From Burkholderiales bacterium (GTDB lineage Bacteria > Pseudomonadota > Gammaproteobacteria > Burkholderiales > Casimicrobiaceae), in assembly GCA_017880805.1 (NCBI GenBank), contig JADGRP010000208.1, forward strand, positions 1 to 43,167: a DNA stretch of 43,167 nucleotides. Direction: 5' to 3'. Made by a program: the position numbers and the translations under genes. The notes beneath the pieces were generated by a model that saw only the letters and a program-made list of their open reading frames with translations, was not told where the DNA came from and ran no database searches. Positions 10,573 through 19,502 of the stretch are shown here, in pieces. Numbering within the stretch: position 1 is the first letter of the stretch; every line of letters begins with the position of its first letter.

Positions 10573-12201
10573 TCAGTTTGTCTCGGGAATCATCTTGATC
10601 GCGCCGCATGGACATTCGGACACGCAGATGCCGCAGCCCTTGCAATAGTCTAAATTAAACTCGAACCGCTTGCCCGGTCCCAGTTTGATCACCGCGTTGT
10701 CGGGGCACACTCCGTAACAGTTGTCGCACTCGAAACAGTTGCCGCAGGACAGGCAGCGGCGCGCTTCAAACAACGCGTTGTCTTCGGTGAGGGCGCCCAC
10801 GACCTCTTCGAAAGTGGAGGTTCGGCGGGCGAGTTCGAGCAATGGTCGCATGGTCTTGGGCGCATCGCTGAAATACCAGGGATTAATCATGTCGAACGTA
10901 GCCAGCTCGTGCTTGGGCGCGGGTGCGTAGGCGTTGCCAGAGAGCCATGCGTCGATATGACGTGCCGCCTTCTTTCCGTGACCCACCCCGACCGTGACCG
11001 TGCGCTCCGACGGGACCATGTCGCCGCCGGCGAAAATTCCTGTATAGCCGGTCATCATGTTGCTGCCCACCTGAACAGTGCCGTCTTTGATGGCGAGTCC
11101 CGGCACACCGTCGAGCAGCGAGAGATCCACGTCCTGGCCCAGCGCCAGCACCAGCGAGTCCGCCTCCAGTGTCTCGAATTCCCCGGTTGGTTGGGGAAAG
11201 CCCGTGGCGTCAAGCGCCATTTTTTCGACGGTCAGTGTGCCCTCGTCCGCCATGTTCTTGATCGTCGACAGCCACTTGATCAACACGCCTTCCTGCAACG
11301 CCTCTTCGATTTCAAAGTCGTGCGCGGGCATCTTTTCGCGGTTGCGCCGATAAACGATGATTGCTTCGGTTGCGCCCAGGCGTTTGGCCGTGCGCGCAAC
11401 GTCGAGCGCGGTGTTGCCGCCGCCATAGACCACCACGCGACGGCCCAGCATCGGCTTTTCCTCACCCTCCATGCTCCGCAACACCGATACCGCATCGAGC
11501 ATGTGCGCGGCTTCGCCCGCGGGGATGTATGCGCGCTTGGCGATATGCGCGCCGACAGCGAGGAACGCGGCGTCGAAGCGGCCCGCGCTCATTGTGTCGA
11601 TGATATCCGTGACCTTCGAGTTCAGCTCCAATTCGACACCCATGTCGAGGATGCGTTGCACCTCGCCATCGAGCACGTCGCGCGGCAACCGATATTTGGG
11701 AATGCCGAAGCGCATCATCCCGCCGGCAAGCGGACCCGCCTCGATGATCTTGACGCTGTGGCCGAAGCGCCGAAGGTGATAGGCCGCGGACAATCCCGAG
11801 GGTCCGGCACCGACGATGAGCACGCGCTTGCCGCTCTCGCCTTTGGGTGGAGAAAATTTCCAGCCGCGCTTCAGGGCTTCATCCCCGAGAAAGCGCTCGA
11901 CCGAGTTGATGCCCACCGGCTCATCGACTTTGCCGCGGTTGCACGAGCTCTCGCAAGGGTGATAGCAGACGCGCCCCATGATCGCCGGCAACGGATTGTC
12001 TTCCGTCAGCGCTCGCCACGCGGCTTCGTAGTCGCCGGATTCGGCGTGATACAGCCAGCCTTGTATGTTTTCGCCGGCGGGGCACGCGTGGTTGCACGGC
12101 GGCAGGCGATCCAGGTACACCGGCCGGTTGGTGCGCCACGCGCCGGTCTTGTTGGCGAGACTCGAACCGATATCAAGAGTAATCGCGAACGGCTTGTCCA
12201 T
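10573..12201 (-). CDS. GltD-like NAD(P)H oxidoreductase with C-terminal 2x[4Fe-4S] ferredoxin domain (PFOR partner subunit)
   Basis: About 542 residues. The N-terminal part has the GltD-type cluster region (PPCNHACPAGENIQGWLYHA, then GRVCYHPCESSCNRG). Two dinucleotide folds follow: GKRVLIVGAGPSGLSAAYHL for FAD and RRVVVYGGGNTALDVARTA for NAD(P)H. The C-terminal ~60 residues form a ferredoxin module (CLSCGNCFECDNCYGVCP, then CKGCGICVSECPCGAIKM). The start is set at ATG 12201, which has an AGGAG site seven bases upstream; a TTG six bases earlier is less likely. Directly after porB, it probably replaces the delta/ferredoxin subunit of the oxidoreductase and links it to NAD(P), as in KorABC-type enzymes of Thauera and Magnetospirillum (family knowledge). 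Confidence 0.88.
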   Translation of the reverse strand: MDKPFAITLDIGSSLANKTGAWRTNRPVYLDRLPPCNHACPAGENIQGWLYHAESGDYEAAWRALTEDNPLPAIMGRVCYHPCESSCNRGKVDEPVGINSVERFLGDEALKRGWKFSPPKGESGKRVLIVGAGPSGLSAAYHLRRFGHSVKIIEAGPLAGGMMRFGIPKYRLPRDVLDGEVQRILDMGVELELNSKVTDIIDTMSAGRFDAAFLAVGAHIAKRAYIPAGEAAHMLDAVSVLRSMEGEEKPMLGRRVVVYGGGNTALDVARTAKRLGATEAIIVYRRNREKMPAHDFEIEEALQEGVLIKWLSTIKNMADEGTLTVEKMALDATGFPQPTGEFETLEADSLVLALGQDVDLSLLDGVPGLAIKDGTVQVGSNMMTGYTGIFAGGDMVPSERTVTVGVGHGKKAARHIDAWLSGNAYAPAPKHELATFDMINPWYFSDAPKTMRPLLELARRTSTFEEVVGALTEDNALFEARRCLSCGNCFECDNCYGVCPDNAVIKLGPGKRFEFNLDYCKGCGICVSECPCGAIKMIPETN

Positions 12202-12211
12202 CGACAAACTC

Positions 12212-13201
12212 CTAATGGAGCAAGCTGAAGTCGGCGATGTTGCGATCGGCCATCATCTGAATCAGCGCAATGCGTCCAAGGTCCGGCGGATTGCCGAACA
12301 GATGGGCATAACGTTTCTGCAGCTTGAGGTATTCGGTCACGGGGACCTTGTGCCGGATCGGGGTACTCGCGGTGACTTCGCCGTCCTGCGCTTCAAACAG
12401 CGGGAAAAGACCGGTCTCGACTGCCAGGCGCGCGATCTTGATCGTGTCGTCCGGCGCCGAACCCCACCCGAGGGGGCACGGCACGAAGATGTGAATGTAG
12501 CGCGCGCCGTGAATTCCCATCGCGTACTTGACCTTACGCTCGAGGTCGCGCAGATTGGAAACGCTCGCGGTCGCGACGTAGGGAATGCGATGCGCCATCG
12601 CGATGCGCGGCACGTTTTTGCCGGTGCCGAAGACATTGCCGGGGGAAGCCCCCACTGCCGGAGTCGTGGCGGTACGCGCCGCCGGCGGCGTCGCGCTCGA
12701 GCGCTGCACGCCGGTGTTCATATAGGCCTCGTTGTCATAACAGATATAGAGCACGTCGTCGTTGCGTTCGAACATGCCGGATAGGCAGCCGAAGCCAATG
12801 TCGGTCGTCCCGCCGTCACCGCCCTGCGCGATGACACGCACGCCGGTGCGGCCCAGCACCCGCTGCGCAGCAGCGACGCCCGATGCGACCGCGGCCGCAT
12901 TGCCGAACAACGAGTGAATCCAGGGAATCTGCCACGAAGTCTCCGGATACGGCGTGGAAAAAACTTCCAGGCATCCCGTCGCGTTGACCGCGATCAACTG
13001 GTTGCCGGTCGCCTCCATCGCCGCATCGATGGCGTAGCGCGCGCCCAGCGCTTCGCCGCAGCCCTGACAGGCCCGGTGCCCGGAATTGAGGGAGTTCGTG
13101 CGATGCATGTCCGCCTGCACCGAGCGCTGGTCCTCCTTGAGCAGCCGATTGCCGACGGTGAACGTGCCGGTTTGATAGAACTTGATCATCGTCTCTTCCA
13201 C
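12212..13201 (-). CDS. porB: Pyruvate (2-oxoacid):ferredoxin oxidoreductase beta subunit, TPP-binding
   Basis: 329 residues. It holds thiamine diphosphate and one [4Fe-4S] cluster. Cluster ligands are C45 and C48 (CQGCGEALG), C77 (NATGCLEV) and C242 (VPCPLGW). The TPP motif runs GGDGGTTDIGFGCL to NDDVLYICYDNEAYMNTGVQ. The residues after it (SSATPPAARTATTPAVG) are typical of pyruvate- rather than oxoglutarate-specific enzymes, though substrate is inferred. The GTG at 13201 has GGGAG upstream; an alternative ATG lies at 13189 behind GGAAGAG. It follows porA with a gap of 16 bases. Confidence 0.93.
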   Translation of the reverse strand: MEETMIKFYQTGTFTVGNRLLKEDQRSVQADMHRTNSLNSGHRACQGCGEALGARYAIDAAMEATGNQLIAVNATGCLEVFSTPYPETSWQIPWIHSLFGNAAAVASGVAAAQRVLGRTGVRVIAQGGDGGTTDIGFGCLSGMFERNDDVLYICYDNEAYMNTGVQRSSATPPAARTATTPAVGASPGNVFGTGKNVPRIAMAHRIPYVATASVSNLRDLERKVKYAMGIHGARYIHIFVPCPLGWGSAPDDTIKIARLAVETGLFPLFEAQDGEVTASTPIRHKVPVTEYLKLQKRYAHLFGNPPDLGRIALIQMMADRNIADFSLLH

Positions 13202-13217
13202 GAAGCTTCTCCCAGGC

Positions 13218-14471
13218 TCAACCGATGCCCGACGCGACTGTTCCGATCTGGCGCAGGATCGCTTCTGCAGTGGGGCCGGTGCGCCGCGATTTGCTCTCGC
13301 GTTCCAGCTCGTGGCTGACCAGCTCGGCGTTCAAATCGAGAAAGGTCACTTGTTCGAGTTCGTCGCGTTCAGCATCCTCAAACAATCGCGTCAGCGAACC
13401 GCGTGTAATAGCGCGCCCACCAAGGCCTGCGATGACGGTGTAGCCGTTGAGCACGATCCCCGACAGGGACTTGCGCACTCCGTCGGAGACAATGCCACCC
13501 AGGCCTACCGCCAGGCATTTCTCAAGCACGATGACGCGCTTCGCGTGCTTCAAGGCCTCACGTGAGGCGGCGAGAGGAAATGGACGAAACGAGCAGATCG
13601 AGACCGAGCCGATCAGTGAGCCTCGCGCACGCATCTCATCGACGACTTCCTGTACGGTACCGTTCAGTGAGCCGAGCGCAACGACGATCGTCTCCGCATC
13701 CTCGGTGCGGTAGCATCGAATGAGTCCGCCCGAGTTGCGCCCGAATTTTTCATTGAATGCCGCGGCGAGTTGTGGAATCAGTCCCAGCGCGCGCAACTGT
13801 TTGTGGTGCGCGAGGTAACGCACTTCGGTGAATGCCTCCGGCCCGACCAAGGCACCGATGCTCACCGGGTCAGCCGGATCGAGAATCTGTCGAGGCTCGT
13901 ATGGCGGCAGGAATGCATCGACCTGATCCTGCGTCGGCACGTCGACGCGTTCATACGCATGGGTCAGGATAAAGCCGTCCATGCAGACCATGACCGGGCA
14001 TGAGAGCTCTTCGGCGAGGCGGAACGCCTGGATGTGCAAGTCCAGCGCTTCCTGATTCGTTTCCGCGTATAGCTGGATCCAACCGGCGTCGCGCATTGAC
14101 ATGCTGTCGGAATGGTCGTTCCAGATGTTGATGGGTGCGCCGATGGCGCGGTTGCCGATGGTCATCACGATCGGCAGTCCGAGTCCGGCGGCGTTGTACA
14201 CGGCTTCCGCCATGAACAGCAATCCCTGGCTGCTCGTGGCGGTGTAGGTGCGCGCCCCGGCTGCCGAGGCGCCAATCGCCACCGACATCGCCGCGAACTC
14301 GGATTCGACGTTGATGAACTCGCAGTTGAGGAGTTCGCCGGCCTTGACCATCTCACCGAGTCCCTCGACGATGTGCGTCTGGGGGGTGATTGGATAGGCG
14401 CAGATTATTTGCGGCCGGCAGAGGGCGACGGCCTCGGCAACCGCGCGCGAACCTTCCGTTTGCTTAAGCAT
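13218..14471 (-). CDS. porA: Pyruvate:ferredoxin oxidoreductase alpha subunit
   Basis: About 417 residues. The start at ATG 14471 (MLKQTEGSRAVAEAVALCRP) overlaps the porG stop by 8 bases; the longer upstream frame is Arg/Pro-rich out-of-frame coding. The alpha subunit supplies the substrate- and TPP-facing half of the active site: YPITPQTHIVEGLGEMV, CEFINVESEFAAMSVAIGAS, and TATSSQGLLFMAEAVYNAAG. The later QNMSMRDAG-like segment (NDHSDSMSMRDAGWIQLYAE) is typical of PorA. A C-terminal domain resembles transketolase domain II. Together with porB and porG it makes the four-domain enzyme as separate subunits. Confidence 0.93.
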   Translation of the reverse strand: MLKQTEGSRAVAEAVALCRPQIICAYPITPQTHIVEGLGEMVKAGELLNCEFINVESEFAAMSVAIGASAAGARTYTATSSQGLLFMAEAVYNAAGLGLPIVMTIGNRAIGAPINIWNDHSDSMSMRDAGWIQLYAETNQEALDLHIQAFRLAEELSCPVMVCMDGFILTHAYERVDVPTQDQVDAFLPPYEPRQILDPADPVSIGALVGPEAFTEVRYLAHHKQLRALGLIPQLAAAFNEKFGRNSGGLIRCYRTEDAETIVVALGSLNGTVQEVVDEMRARGSLIGSVSICSFRPFPLAASREALKHAKRVIVLEKCLAVGLGGIVSDGVRKSLSGIVLNGYTVIAGLGGRAITRGSLTRLFEDAERDELEQVTFLDLNAELVSHELERESKSRRTGPTAEAILRQIGTVASGIG

Positions 14472-15042
14472 CGATCGTCTCCCCGGCCTTGCTCGCAATG
14501 GCGAACGCCTCCGTGGCGGCGGCGACATTCTTCTCGGCGATCGCAGCGGGGAATTTTTGGCGGATCGCAGCAAGGACCGATGCCAGCGTGATCACGCCGG
14601 TAATCGCGGCGAACCCTCCCAGAAGCGCCGCATTCGGCACCGCGCGGCCGACATGCTTCAGTGCGAGCTCGCTGGCTGGGAGCGTGCACAAGCGATATTG
14701 CTGGACGCCGCGCGCGAATCCGCCGAGCCCCAGTTCGTCGAAGCTCTTCGTCGAGTTGAGCAGGATGTACCCTCGTGCGGGCAGGCCATTGAACAGATCG
14801 ACCTGGTGCAGGAGTGTCTGGTCTTGAATAATCAATGCGTCGGGCTCCAGCACCGGCTCACGCAGCCGGATCTCCTTGTCGTCGATGCGGCAGAACGCCA
14901 TGACCGGCGCTCCCATGCGCTCCGAGCCGAAGCTGGGAAACGCCTGCGCGTAACGCCCCTCGAGAAACGCGGCAACCGACAACATTTCGGCGCCGCTTAC
15001 CACGCCTTGACCGCCGCGGCCGTGAATGCGAATCTGGAACAT
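14464..15042 (-). CDS. porG: Pyruvate:ferredoxin oxidoreductase gamma subunit
   Basis: About 192 residues. Start at ATG 15042 (MFQIRIHGRGGQGVVSGAEM), preceded by an AGGAGAG site; a longer frame upstream is not conserved in style. The GRGGQG motif and the downstream SFGSERMGAPVMAFCRIDD identify the gamma-domain family. It is the first gene of the minus-strand operon porG-porA-porB-ferredoxin oxidoreductase-maeA-CNB, and its 5' side faces the divergent frd promoter region containing an FNR-type palindrome. Confidence 0.93.
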   Translation of the reverse strand: MFQIRIHGRGGQGVVSGAEMLSVAAFLEGRYAQAFPSFGSERMGAPVMAFCRIDDKEIRLREPVLEPDALIIQDQTLLHQVDLFNGLPARGYILLNSTKSFDELGLGGFARGVQQYRLCTLPASELALKHVGRAVPNAALLGGFAAITGVITLASVLAAIRQKFPAAIAEKNVAAATEAFAIASKAGETIDA

Positions 15043-15154
15043 TATGACTCTCCTGACGCGCTCTCGGGATCGCTGCCGGTGATGACCAACGGGTTCCTTT
15101 CGGAGAAAGGGGTTCTTGCTTTTGTGCATTCTGATCGCATTGCCGAAGGCTACC

Positions 15155-15168
15155 TTGACACAGGTCAA
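15155..15168. promoter_or_regulatory. FNR-type palindrome between divergent por and frd operons
   Basis: TTGACACAGGTCAA is a perfect TTGAC-N4-GTCAA inverted repeat, the form bound by the FNR/ANR/DNR/FixK branch of Crp-family regulators (established consensus TTGAY-N4-RTCAA). If it sits at -41.5 for frd, the -10 hexamer should be at 15191-15196, where TAACTT is found. In the other direction CAGAAT (reverse of 15128-15133) is in the corresponding place for porG. The site could therefore switch on both operons without oxygen; that is inference. Confidence 0.7.
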
Positions 15169-15306
15169 GAGTCTCCGGCGCGGCGCGGGCTAACTTCATG
15201 TCATCGCGCGCCGCTACTGGCCGCGCGCCAGGGTATTATTTTGCACCCCGCGGAGTGCGGCGTTTAAGGGACCACCGCCTCAAATCGGGGCGAAAGGAAT
15301 CGCACG

Positions 15307-16119
15307 ATGGAGCACAGCAGCCCGCTGATCGACGGCGTAGGACTTGCCGACCGCACGCGCAAAAGCCGCTGGCCAGCCAGGCTGGACTTGACGCAAAGCG
15401 CCACGGGTCTTGTTCTGGTGCTGTTCATGTGGGGCCACATGTTCTTCGTCTCGTCGATTCTGGTCAGCAAGGACGCCATGTGGACGATCACCAAGCTCTT
15501 CGAGGGTTATTTTTTCTTCGGCGCGTCGTACACATGGATTGTTTCGATGGTGGTCGCGCTGGTCATCGCGCTTATCGTCACCCACGCCCTGCTTGCCGTG
15601 CGCAAGTTTCCCATCAACTACTACCAGTTCAAGACCTTCCGTGGCCACATGCGGATGATCGATCACGAAGACACGACGCTGTGGTTCTGGCAGGTGTTCA
15701 CCGGCTTCGCGTTGTTCTTTCTTGCTTCGGTGCATCTGTACATCATGCTAACCCGGTCCGACCGCATTGGGCCTTTCGAGTCCGCCGACAGGGTTTGGAG
15801 CGAGCATCTGTGGCCGCTTTACATCCTCTTGCTGCTAGCGGTCGAGCTGCACGGTGGGATCGGTCTCTACCGCCTCGCCGTGAAATGGGGCTGGTTCACA
15901 GGCAACGATGCCAACGCGACGCGGCATCGGCTCAAGATGCTCAAGTGGGCAATCACCGTGTTTTTCCTCGTACTGGGCTTTGCTACCCTCGCGGCGTATA
16001 TCAAGATCGGCATCGAACACCAAGGCCACTACGGTGAGCGTTACGTTCCGTCACGCTTGCAAGCGTTGCCCCAGGCCGTTGCCCCCACCGACGGCATCGA
16101 CACGCGCAAGAGCGTCTGA
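15307..16119 (+). CDS. frdC: Fumarate reductase diheme cytochrome b subunit, Wolinella type
   Basis: 270 residues with about five transmembrane helices. It anchors the fumarate reductase and oxidises quinol through two b hemes. It aligns in register with the Wolinella succinogenes subunit as I remember it. The four heme-ligand histidines fall at H44 (MWGHMFF), H93 (VTHALLA), H143 (SVHLYIM) and H182 ([10 protein letters not shown]). The two functionally essential glutamates of that enzyme also fall at E66 (LFEGYFF) and E180 (AVELHG). This is the type B, single-polypeptide diheme anchor, unlike E. coli FrdCD. It overlaps frdA (TGATG). Confidence 0.95.
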   Translation: MEHSSPLIDGVGLADRTRKSRWPARLDLTQSATGLVLVLFMWGHMFFVSSILVSKDAMWTITKLFEGYFFFGASYTWIVSMVVALVIALIVTHALLAVRKFPINYYQFKTFRGHMRMIDHEDTTLWFWQVFTGFALFFLASVHLYIMLTRSDRIGPFESADRVWSEHLWPLYILLLLAVELHGGIGLYRLAVKWGWFTGNDANATRHRLKMLKWAITVFFLVLGFATLAAYIKIGIEHQGHYGERYVPSRLQALPQAVAPTDGIDTRKSV

Positions 16120-18137
16120 TGAAAGTGATCTATACCGATGTACTGGTCATTGGCGGCGGCCTCGCCGGGCTTCGCATGGGGATCGGCGCCAGGCGCCGCG
16201 GCCACGACGTCGTCATCCTGTCCCTGGTGCCGCCCAAGCGCTCGCACTCTTGCGCGGCTCAGGGCGGCATGCAGGCGAGCCTGGGCAACGTGGTCAAGGC
16301 GCAGGGCGACAACGAGGACATGCATTTCGAGGACACGGTACGCGGCAGCGACTGGGGCGCCGACCAGAAGGTGGTCCGCATGTTCGTCAATACGGCGCCG
16401 AAGGCGATCCGTGAACTCGCCGCATGGGGTGTACCGTGGAGTCGAGTCCAGAAGGGAAACCGCGAGGTCATCATCAATGGCCAGAAGGTCGTCATTACCG
16501 AGCGCGACGAGGCGCATGGCCTCCTGATCCAGCGCGATTTCGGTGGTACCAAGAAATGGCGAGCCTGCTACGTCTCCGACGGCACCGGCCACGCCATGCT
16601 GTACGCGGTCAGCGACCAGGCGATCGCGCATTCGATACCCGTACACGAGCGCATGGAAGCATTGGCGCTGATACATGACGGGGCCCGCTGCCAGGGCGCG
16701 ATTGCGCGCAACCTCGTCAACGGTGAACTGACGGCCTACGTCGCCAAGGCCACGGCGATTGCCAGCGGCGGCGCCGGCCGCCTTTACCGATCGACGACCA
16801 ACGCGGTGATCAACGAAGGCATCGGCACCGCCCTGGCACTGGAAACCGGCGTTGCGGCCGTGGGCAACATGGAAGCGATCCAGTTTCACCCGACCGCCAT
16901 TTTTCCGGCAGGCATTCTGGTCACCGAAGGCTGCCGTGGCGACGGTGGACTGTTGCGCGATGCCGAAGGCAAGCGCTTCATGCCCGACTACGAGCCGGAG
17001 AAGAAGGAGCTGGCATCGCGAGACGTCGTGGCCCGCCGTATGGAAGAGCACATTCATCGTGGAAAAGGCGTGCAGTCGCGCTTCGGCGAACATCTGTGGC
17101 TGGACATCACATTGCTCGGGGCCCGCCATATCAACAGCAACCTGCGCGAAGTCAAGGAGATCTGTCGATACTTTCTCGGCATCGATCCAATCAAGGACTG
17201 GATACCGGTGCGTCCCGCACAGCACTATACGATGGGCGGCGTCCGCGTCAATTACACCGGCGAGAGCCCGACGCTCAAGGGATTGTTCGCGGCCGGGGAG
17301 GCGGCATGCTGGGACATGCATGGCTTCAACCGACTCGGCGGAAATTCGGTAGCCGAAACCGTTGTCGCAGGCATGATCGTGGGCGAGTTCATAGCCGATT
17401 TCTGCGAGAGCCCCGAAAACGACGTCGAGATCTCAACCGGACTGATCCACGAATTCCTGCAGCGCGAGCAAGCCAAGCTCGATGCGCTCATCGCCGGCAA
17501 CGGCAATGAGGAAGCGAATGCGCTTCGCGTCAGGATGCAGGAGATCATGACCGCGAAAGTCGGCATCTTTCGCGCCGGCGACGATCTCGCCTCCGCAGTC
17601 GAGGAGCTCCAGGAGTTGCTGCTGCGAAGCCGCAACATCGGACTACGCTACCGCGCGCGCGGCGCGAATCCGGAGCTCGTCTCCGCATACCGGGTGCAGA
17701 AAATGCTCAAGCTGGCGCTATGTGTCGCCTACGGCGCGCTAACCCGCACCGAGAGCCGGGGAGCGCATTTTCGACAGGATTATCCGCGCCGCAATGACGC
17801 CGAGTGGCTGAAGCGCACGCTGGCGACATGGAAAAACGCGGACGACACGCTGCCTTCGCTTAACTGGGAGCCGCTCGACGTCATGCAAATGGAACTGCCG
17901 CCGGGCTGGCGCGGCTATGGTGCGAAGGATTATTTGGACCATCCCGACACCGCACGGCGTGCCGCGGAAGTCGAGGCAACCCGCTCGAAGCTCTCGAAAT
18001 CGGGGCGCTGGGCAATCCAGGAGGCGTTGATGCCGTATGAAACGTTGTTGCCAACTCGGCTTCGCGGTCGCAACGAACGCATCGACGAGCGGCTGGAGCC
18101 GCTTTCGGCAGAGCATCAGACCGCGAGGCCGACATGA
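16119..18137 (+). CDS. frdA: Fumarate reductase flavoprotein subunit
   Basis: 672 residues, binding covalent FAD and the dicarboxylate. It has the N-terminal Rossmann motif [19 protein letters not shown] and the flavin-linking histidine H43 in [17 protein letters not shown]. Substrate-binding and catalytic segments are [38 protein letters not shown] and the [13 protein letters not shown] region. The helical and C-terminal domains continue to ~670, the usual size. The start overlaps the frdC stop and the end overlaps the frdB start (ATGA), so frdCAB is one translationally coupled operon. Length and order match the epsilonproteobacterial frdCAB enzyme; succinate oxidation in the reverse sense cannot be excluded. 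Confidence 0.95.
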   Translation: MKVIYTDVLVIGGGLAGLRMGIGARRRGHDVVILSLVPPKRSHSCAAQGGMQASLGNVVKAQGDNEDMHFEDTVRGSDWGADQKVVRMFVNTAPKAIRELAAWGVPWSRVQKGNREVIINGQKVVITERDEAHGLLIQRDFGGTKKWRACYVSDGTGHAMLYAVSDQAIAHSIPVHERMEALALIHDGARCQGAIARNLVNGELTAYVAKATAIASGGAGRLYRSTTNAVINEGIGTALALETGVAAVGNMEAIQFHPTAIFPAGILVTEGCRGDGGLLRDAEGKRFMPDYEPEKKELASRDVVARRMEEHIHRGKGVQSRFGEHLWLDITLLGARHINSNLREVKEICRYFLGIDPIKDWIPVRPAQHYTMGGVRVNYTGESPTLKGLFAAGEAACWDMHGFNRLGGNSVAETVVAGMIVGEFIADFCESPENDVEISTGLIHEFLQREQAKLDALIAGNGNEEANALRVRMQEIMTAKVGIFRAGDDLASAVEELQELLLRSRNIGLRYRARGANPELVSAYRVQKMLKLALCVAYGALTRTESRGAHFRQDYPRRNDAEWLKRTLATWKNADDTLPSLNWEPLDVMQMELPPGWRGYGAKDYLDHPDTARRAAEVEATRSKLSKSGRWAIQEALMPYETLLPTRLRGRNERIDERLEPLSAEHQTARPT

Positions 18138-18907
18138 CCGAACCCGTTGCGATTCTCCGCCAGGCACCCGCGGCGGAAGGCCAACACCGCAAGCTCAAGA
18201 TCGGCATCTTGCGGTACAACCCGCAAGAGCCTGAGAGCGTCCCCCACATGCAGACATACGACCTGGAGGAGGCGGACGGAATGACGCTGTTCATCGCGCT
18301 CAACGAAATCCGCGAAACGCAGGACGCGTCGCTGCATTTCGATTTTGTTTGCCGCGCCGGAATCTGCGGCAGTTGCGCGATGGTGATCAACGGCCGCCCC
18401 GCGCTTGCCTGCCGCACTCTGACGAAGAATCTCGGTCCCGAAATATCGCTGGCGCCCCTGCCCGTGTTCGAGTTGATCGCCGACCTCTCCGTCAATACCG
18501 GCAAATGGATGCGGGCCATGAGCGAGCGCCTGGAGGGCTGGGTGCATATGAAGGAGAAAGAGGTCGACCTGTCGCGGATCGAGGAGCGCATGGAGCCGGA
18601 GCTCGCGCAGCAGATCTACGAGCTCGACCGCTGCATCGAATGCGGCTGTTGCGTTGCCGGTTGCGGCACCGCGCGGATGCGCGAGGATTTCGTCGGCGCG
18701 GTCGGTTTGAACAAGATAGCGCGATTTAGGCTCGATCCCCGCGATACGCGTGGCGATGATGACTTCTATGAGCTCATCGGCGACGACAACGGCGTTTTCG
18801 GCTGCATGTCCCTGCTCGCATGTCACGACGTCTGCCCTAAAGAGCTGCCGCTCGCAACGCAAATCGCGTTTATGCGCCGCAAGATGGTGGCAATGGGCTG
18901 GAAATAG
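18134..18907 (+). CDS. frdB: Fumarate reductase iron-sulfur subunit
   Basis: 257 residues joining FrdA to the heme subunit through three clusters. [2Fe-2S] ligands are C73, C78, C81 and C93 ([10 protein letters not shown], then ALAC). The C-terminal domain has C167-x2-C170-x2-C173-x3-C177 ([17 protein letters not shown]) plus [17 protein letters not shown], which supply the [4Fe-4S] and [3Fe-4S] centres. The tail [20 protein letters not shown] and [13 protein letters not shown] is very like the Wolinella FrdB. The stop at 18905-18907 abuts a truncated radical SAM gene with no spacer, marking a deletion junction. A relic similar to residues ~108-159 of this protein lies at 30889-31080. Confidence 0.95.
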   Translation: MTEPVAILRQAPAAEGQHRKLKIGILRYNPQEPESVPHMQTYDLEEADGMTLFIALNEIRETQDASLHFDFVCRAGICGSCAMVINGRPALACRTLTKNLGPEISLAPLPVFELIADLSVNTGKWMRAMSERLEGWVHMKEKEVDLSRIEERMEPELAQQIYELDRCIECGCCVAGCGTARMREDFVGAVGLNKIARFRLDPRDTRGDDDFYELIGDDNGVFGCMSLLACHDVCPKELPLATQIAFMRRKMVAMGWK

Positions 18908-19312
18908 CGGCTCATGCGGCTGGGTACTGCCGCGCGTCTCTGGGACAACTTGCAGCCTGCTGTGGATAAGTATTGCAAGCTCCTCGGCATGCTCGACCGA
19001 AAGAAACGGGTCCTTGAACGTGAAATGGAACTTTGCTACATTCCGTTCAGTATTGAGGATGGGCTGCGCGGAAGCCTCGAGAATCCGCCGGCGACGATGC
19101 TTGTGCTACCCAACGGATGGGTGAAGGTTGCGGCGGCTCTTCCGTATACTTGCGCTGACTTGCGCCGCAAAACGCTGGCGGAGGCGTGGCAAGCCTAACG
19201 CAGCGCTTGGCGAGACGATGCAGTGAGGGCAGCAGTACGTCGCGCGATTGGGAATGAATCGCGCCACGCGCAAGCGAACACTTGGCAGTTGTTACCAGCG
19301 CCCCATGTTTGA
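18908..19312 (+). pseudogene. Truncated radical SAM gene (copy of radical SAM 2), C-terminal third with a nonsense codon
   Basis: Corresponds to the C-terminal third of the intact gene at 33363-34319: GTAARLWDNL against GTAARLWEKL, then LVLPNGWVKVAAALP identical in both. Similarity starts at base 18908, immediately after the frdB stop, so the N-terminal two thirds with the cluster cysteines are deleted. An in-frame TAA at 19196-19198 replaces the TAC of the intact copy (AEAWQA-stop against AEAWEVY). The frame then continues in good homology (RSAW...SRHAQANTWQLLPA) to a TGA at 19310-19312, the same place as the intact gene's stop. It cannot encode an active radical SAM enzyme. Confidence 0.9.
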
Positions 19313-19323
19313 CCTAACGGAGG
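19310..19323 (+). promoter_or_regulatory. Conserved stop/ribosome-binding block before precursor peptide, copy 1
   Basis: TGACCTAACGGAGG is identical, 14 of 14, to the block at 34317-34330 before the second peptide gene. It contains the stop of the preceding radical SAM frame and a strong GGAGG site five bases before the peptide ATG. Its conservation next to diverged coding sequence suggests that efficient peptide translation was kept under selection. Confidence 0.75.
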
Positions 19324-19327
19324 CAAG

Positions 19328-19483
19328 ATGAGCGACTTGAACGTGACGATCGAAAGCGCAAAGACCGCCGAAGTATGCAGGACCGAAATAGTCCAGCCGG
19401 GCGAGAAGCTTAAATGGGAGACGCCCAAGCTAGAGGACGTTTCTGAGCAGGTCATGGCTCAGCCTTATATCCGCTTTACCTAA
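19328..19483 (+). CDS. RiPP-like precursor peptide, copy 1 (51 residues)
   Basis: Small intact gene: ATG 19328, TAA 19481-19483, GGAGG ribosome site. Residues 1-29 form a polar, charged leader (MSDLNVTIESAKT...EKLK). Residues 30-51 begin WETPKLEDV and end AQPYIRFT, and are identical to the copy at 34336-34491, although nine of those 22 codons differ, all synonymously. In the leader 15 of 29 residues differ. The W-x2-P-x-L pattern resembles the leader motif that RRE/PqqD domains bind in PqqA and lasso precursors (family knowledge). Its local maturation genes are broken, so any processing would have to come from the intact set at 31210-35470. Not recognised as a named family. Confidence 0.85.
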   Translation: MSDLNVTIESAKTAEVCRTEIVQPGEKLKWETPKLEDVSEQVMAQPYIRFT

Positions 19484-19502
19484 GACATCTGAACATTCCG
19501 CA

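Noticed and set aside
10909-12228. 439-codon plus-strand frame opposite the NADPH:ferredoxin oxidoreductase
   Set aside because: Antisense shadow, His/Arg-rich, no recognisable domain.
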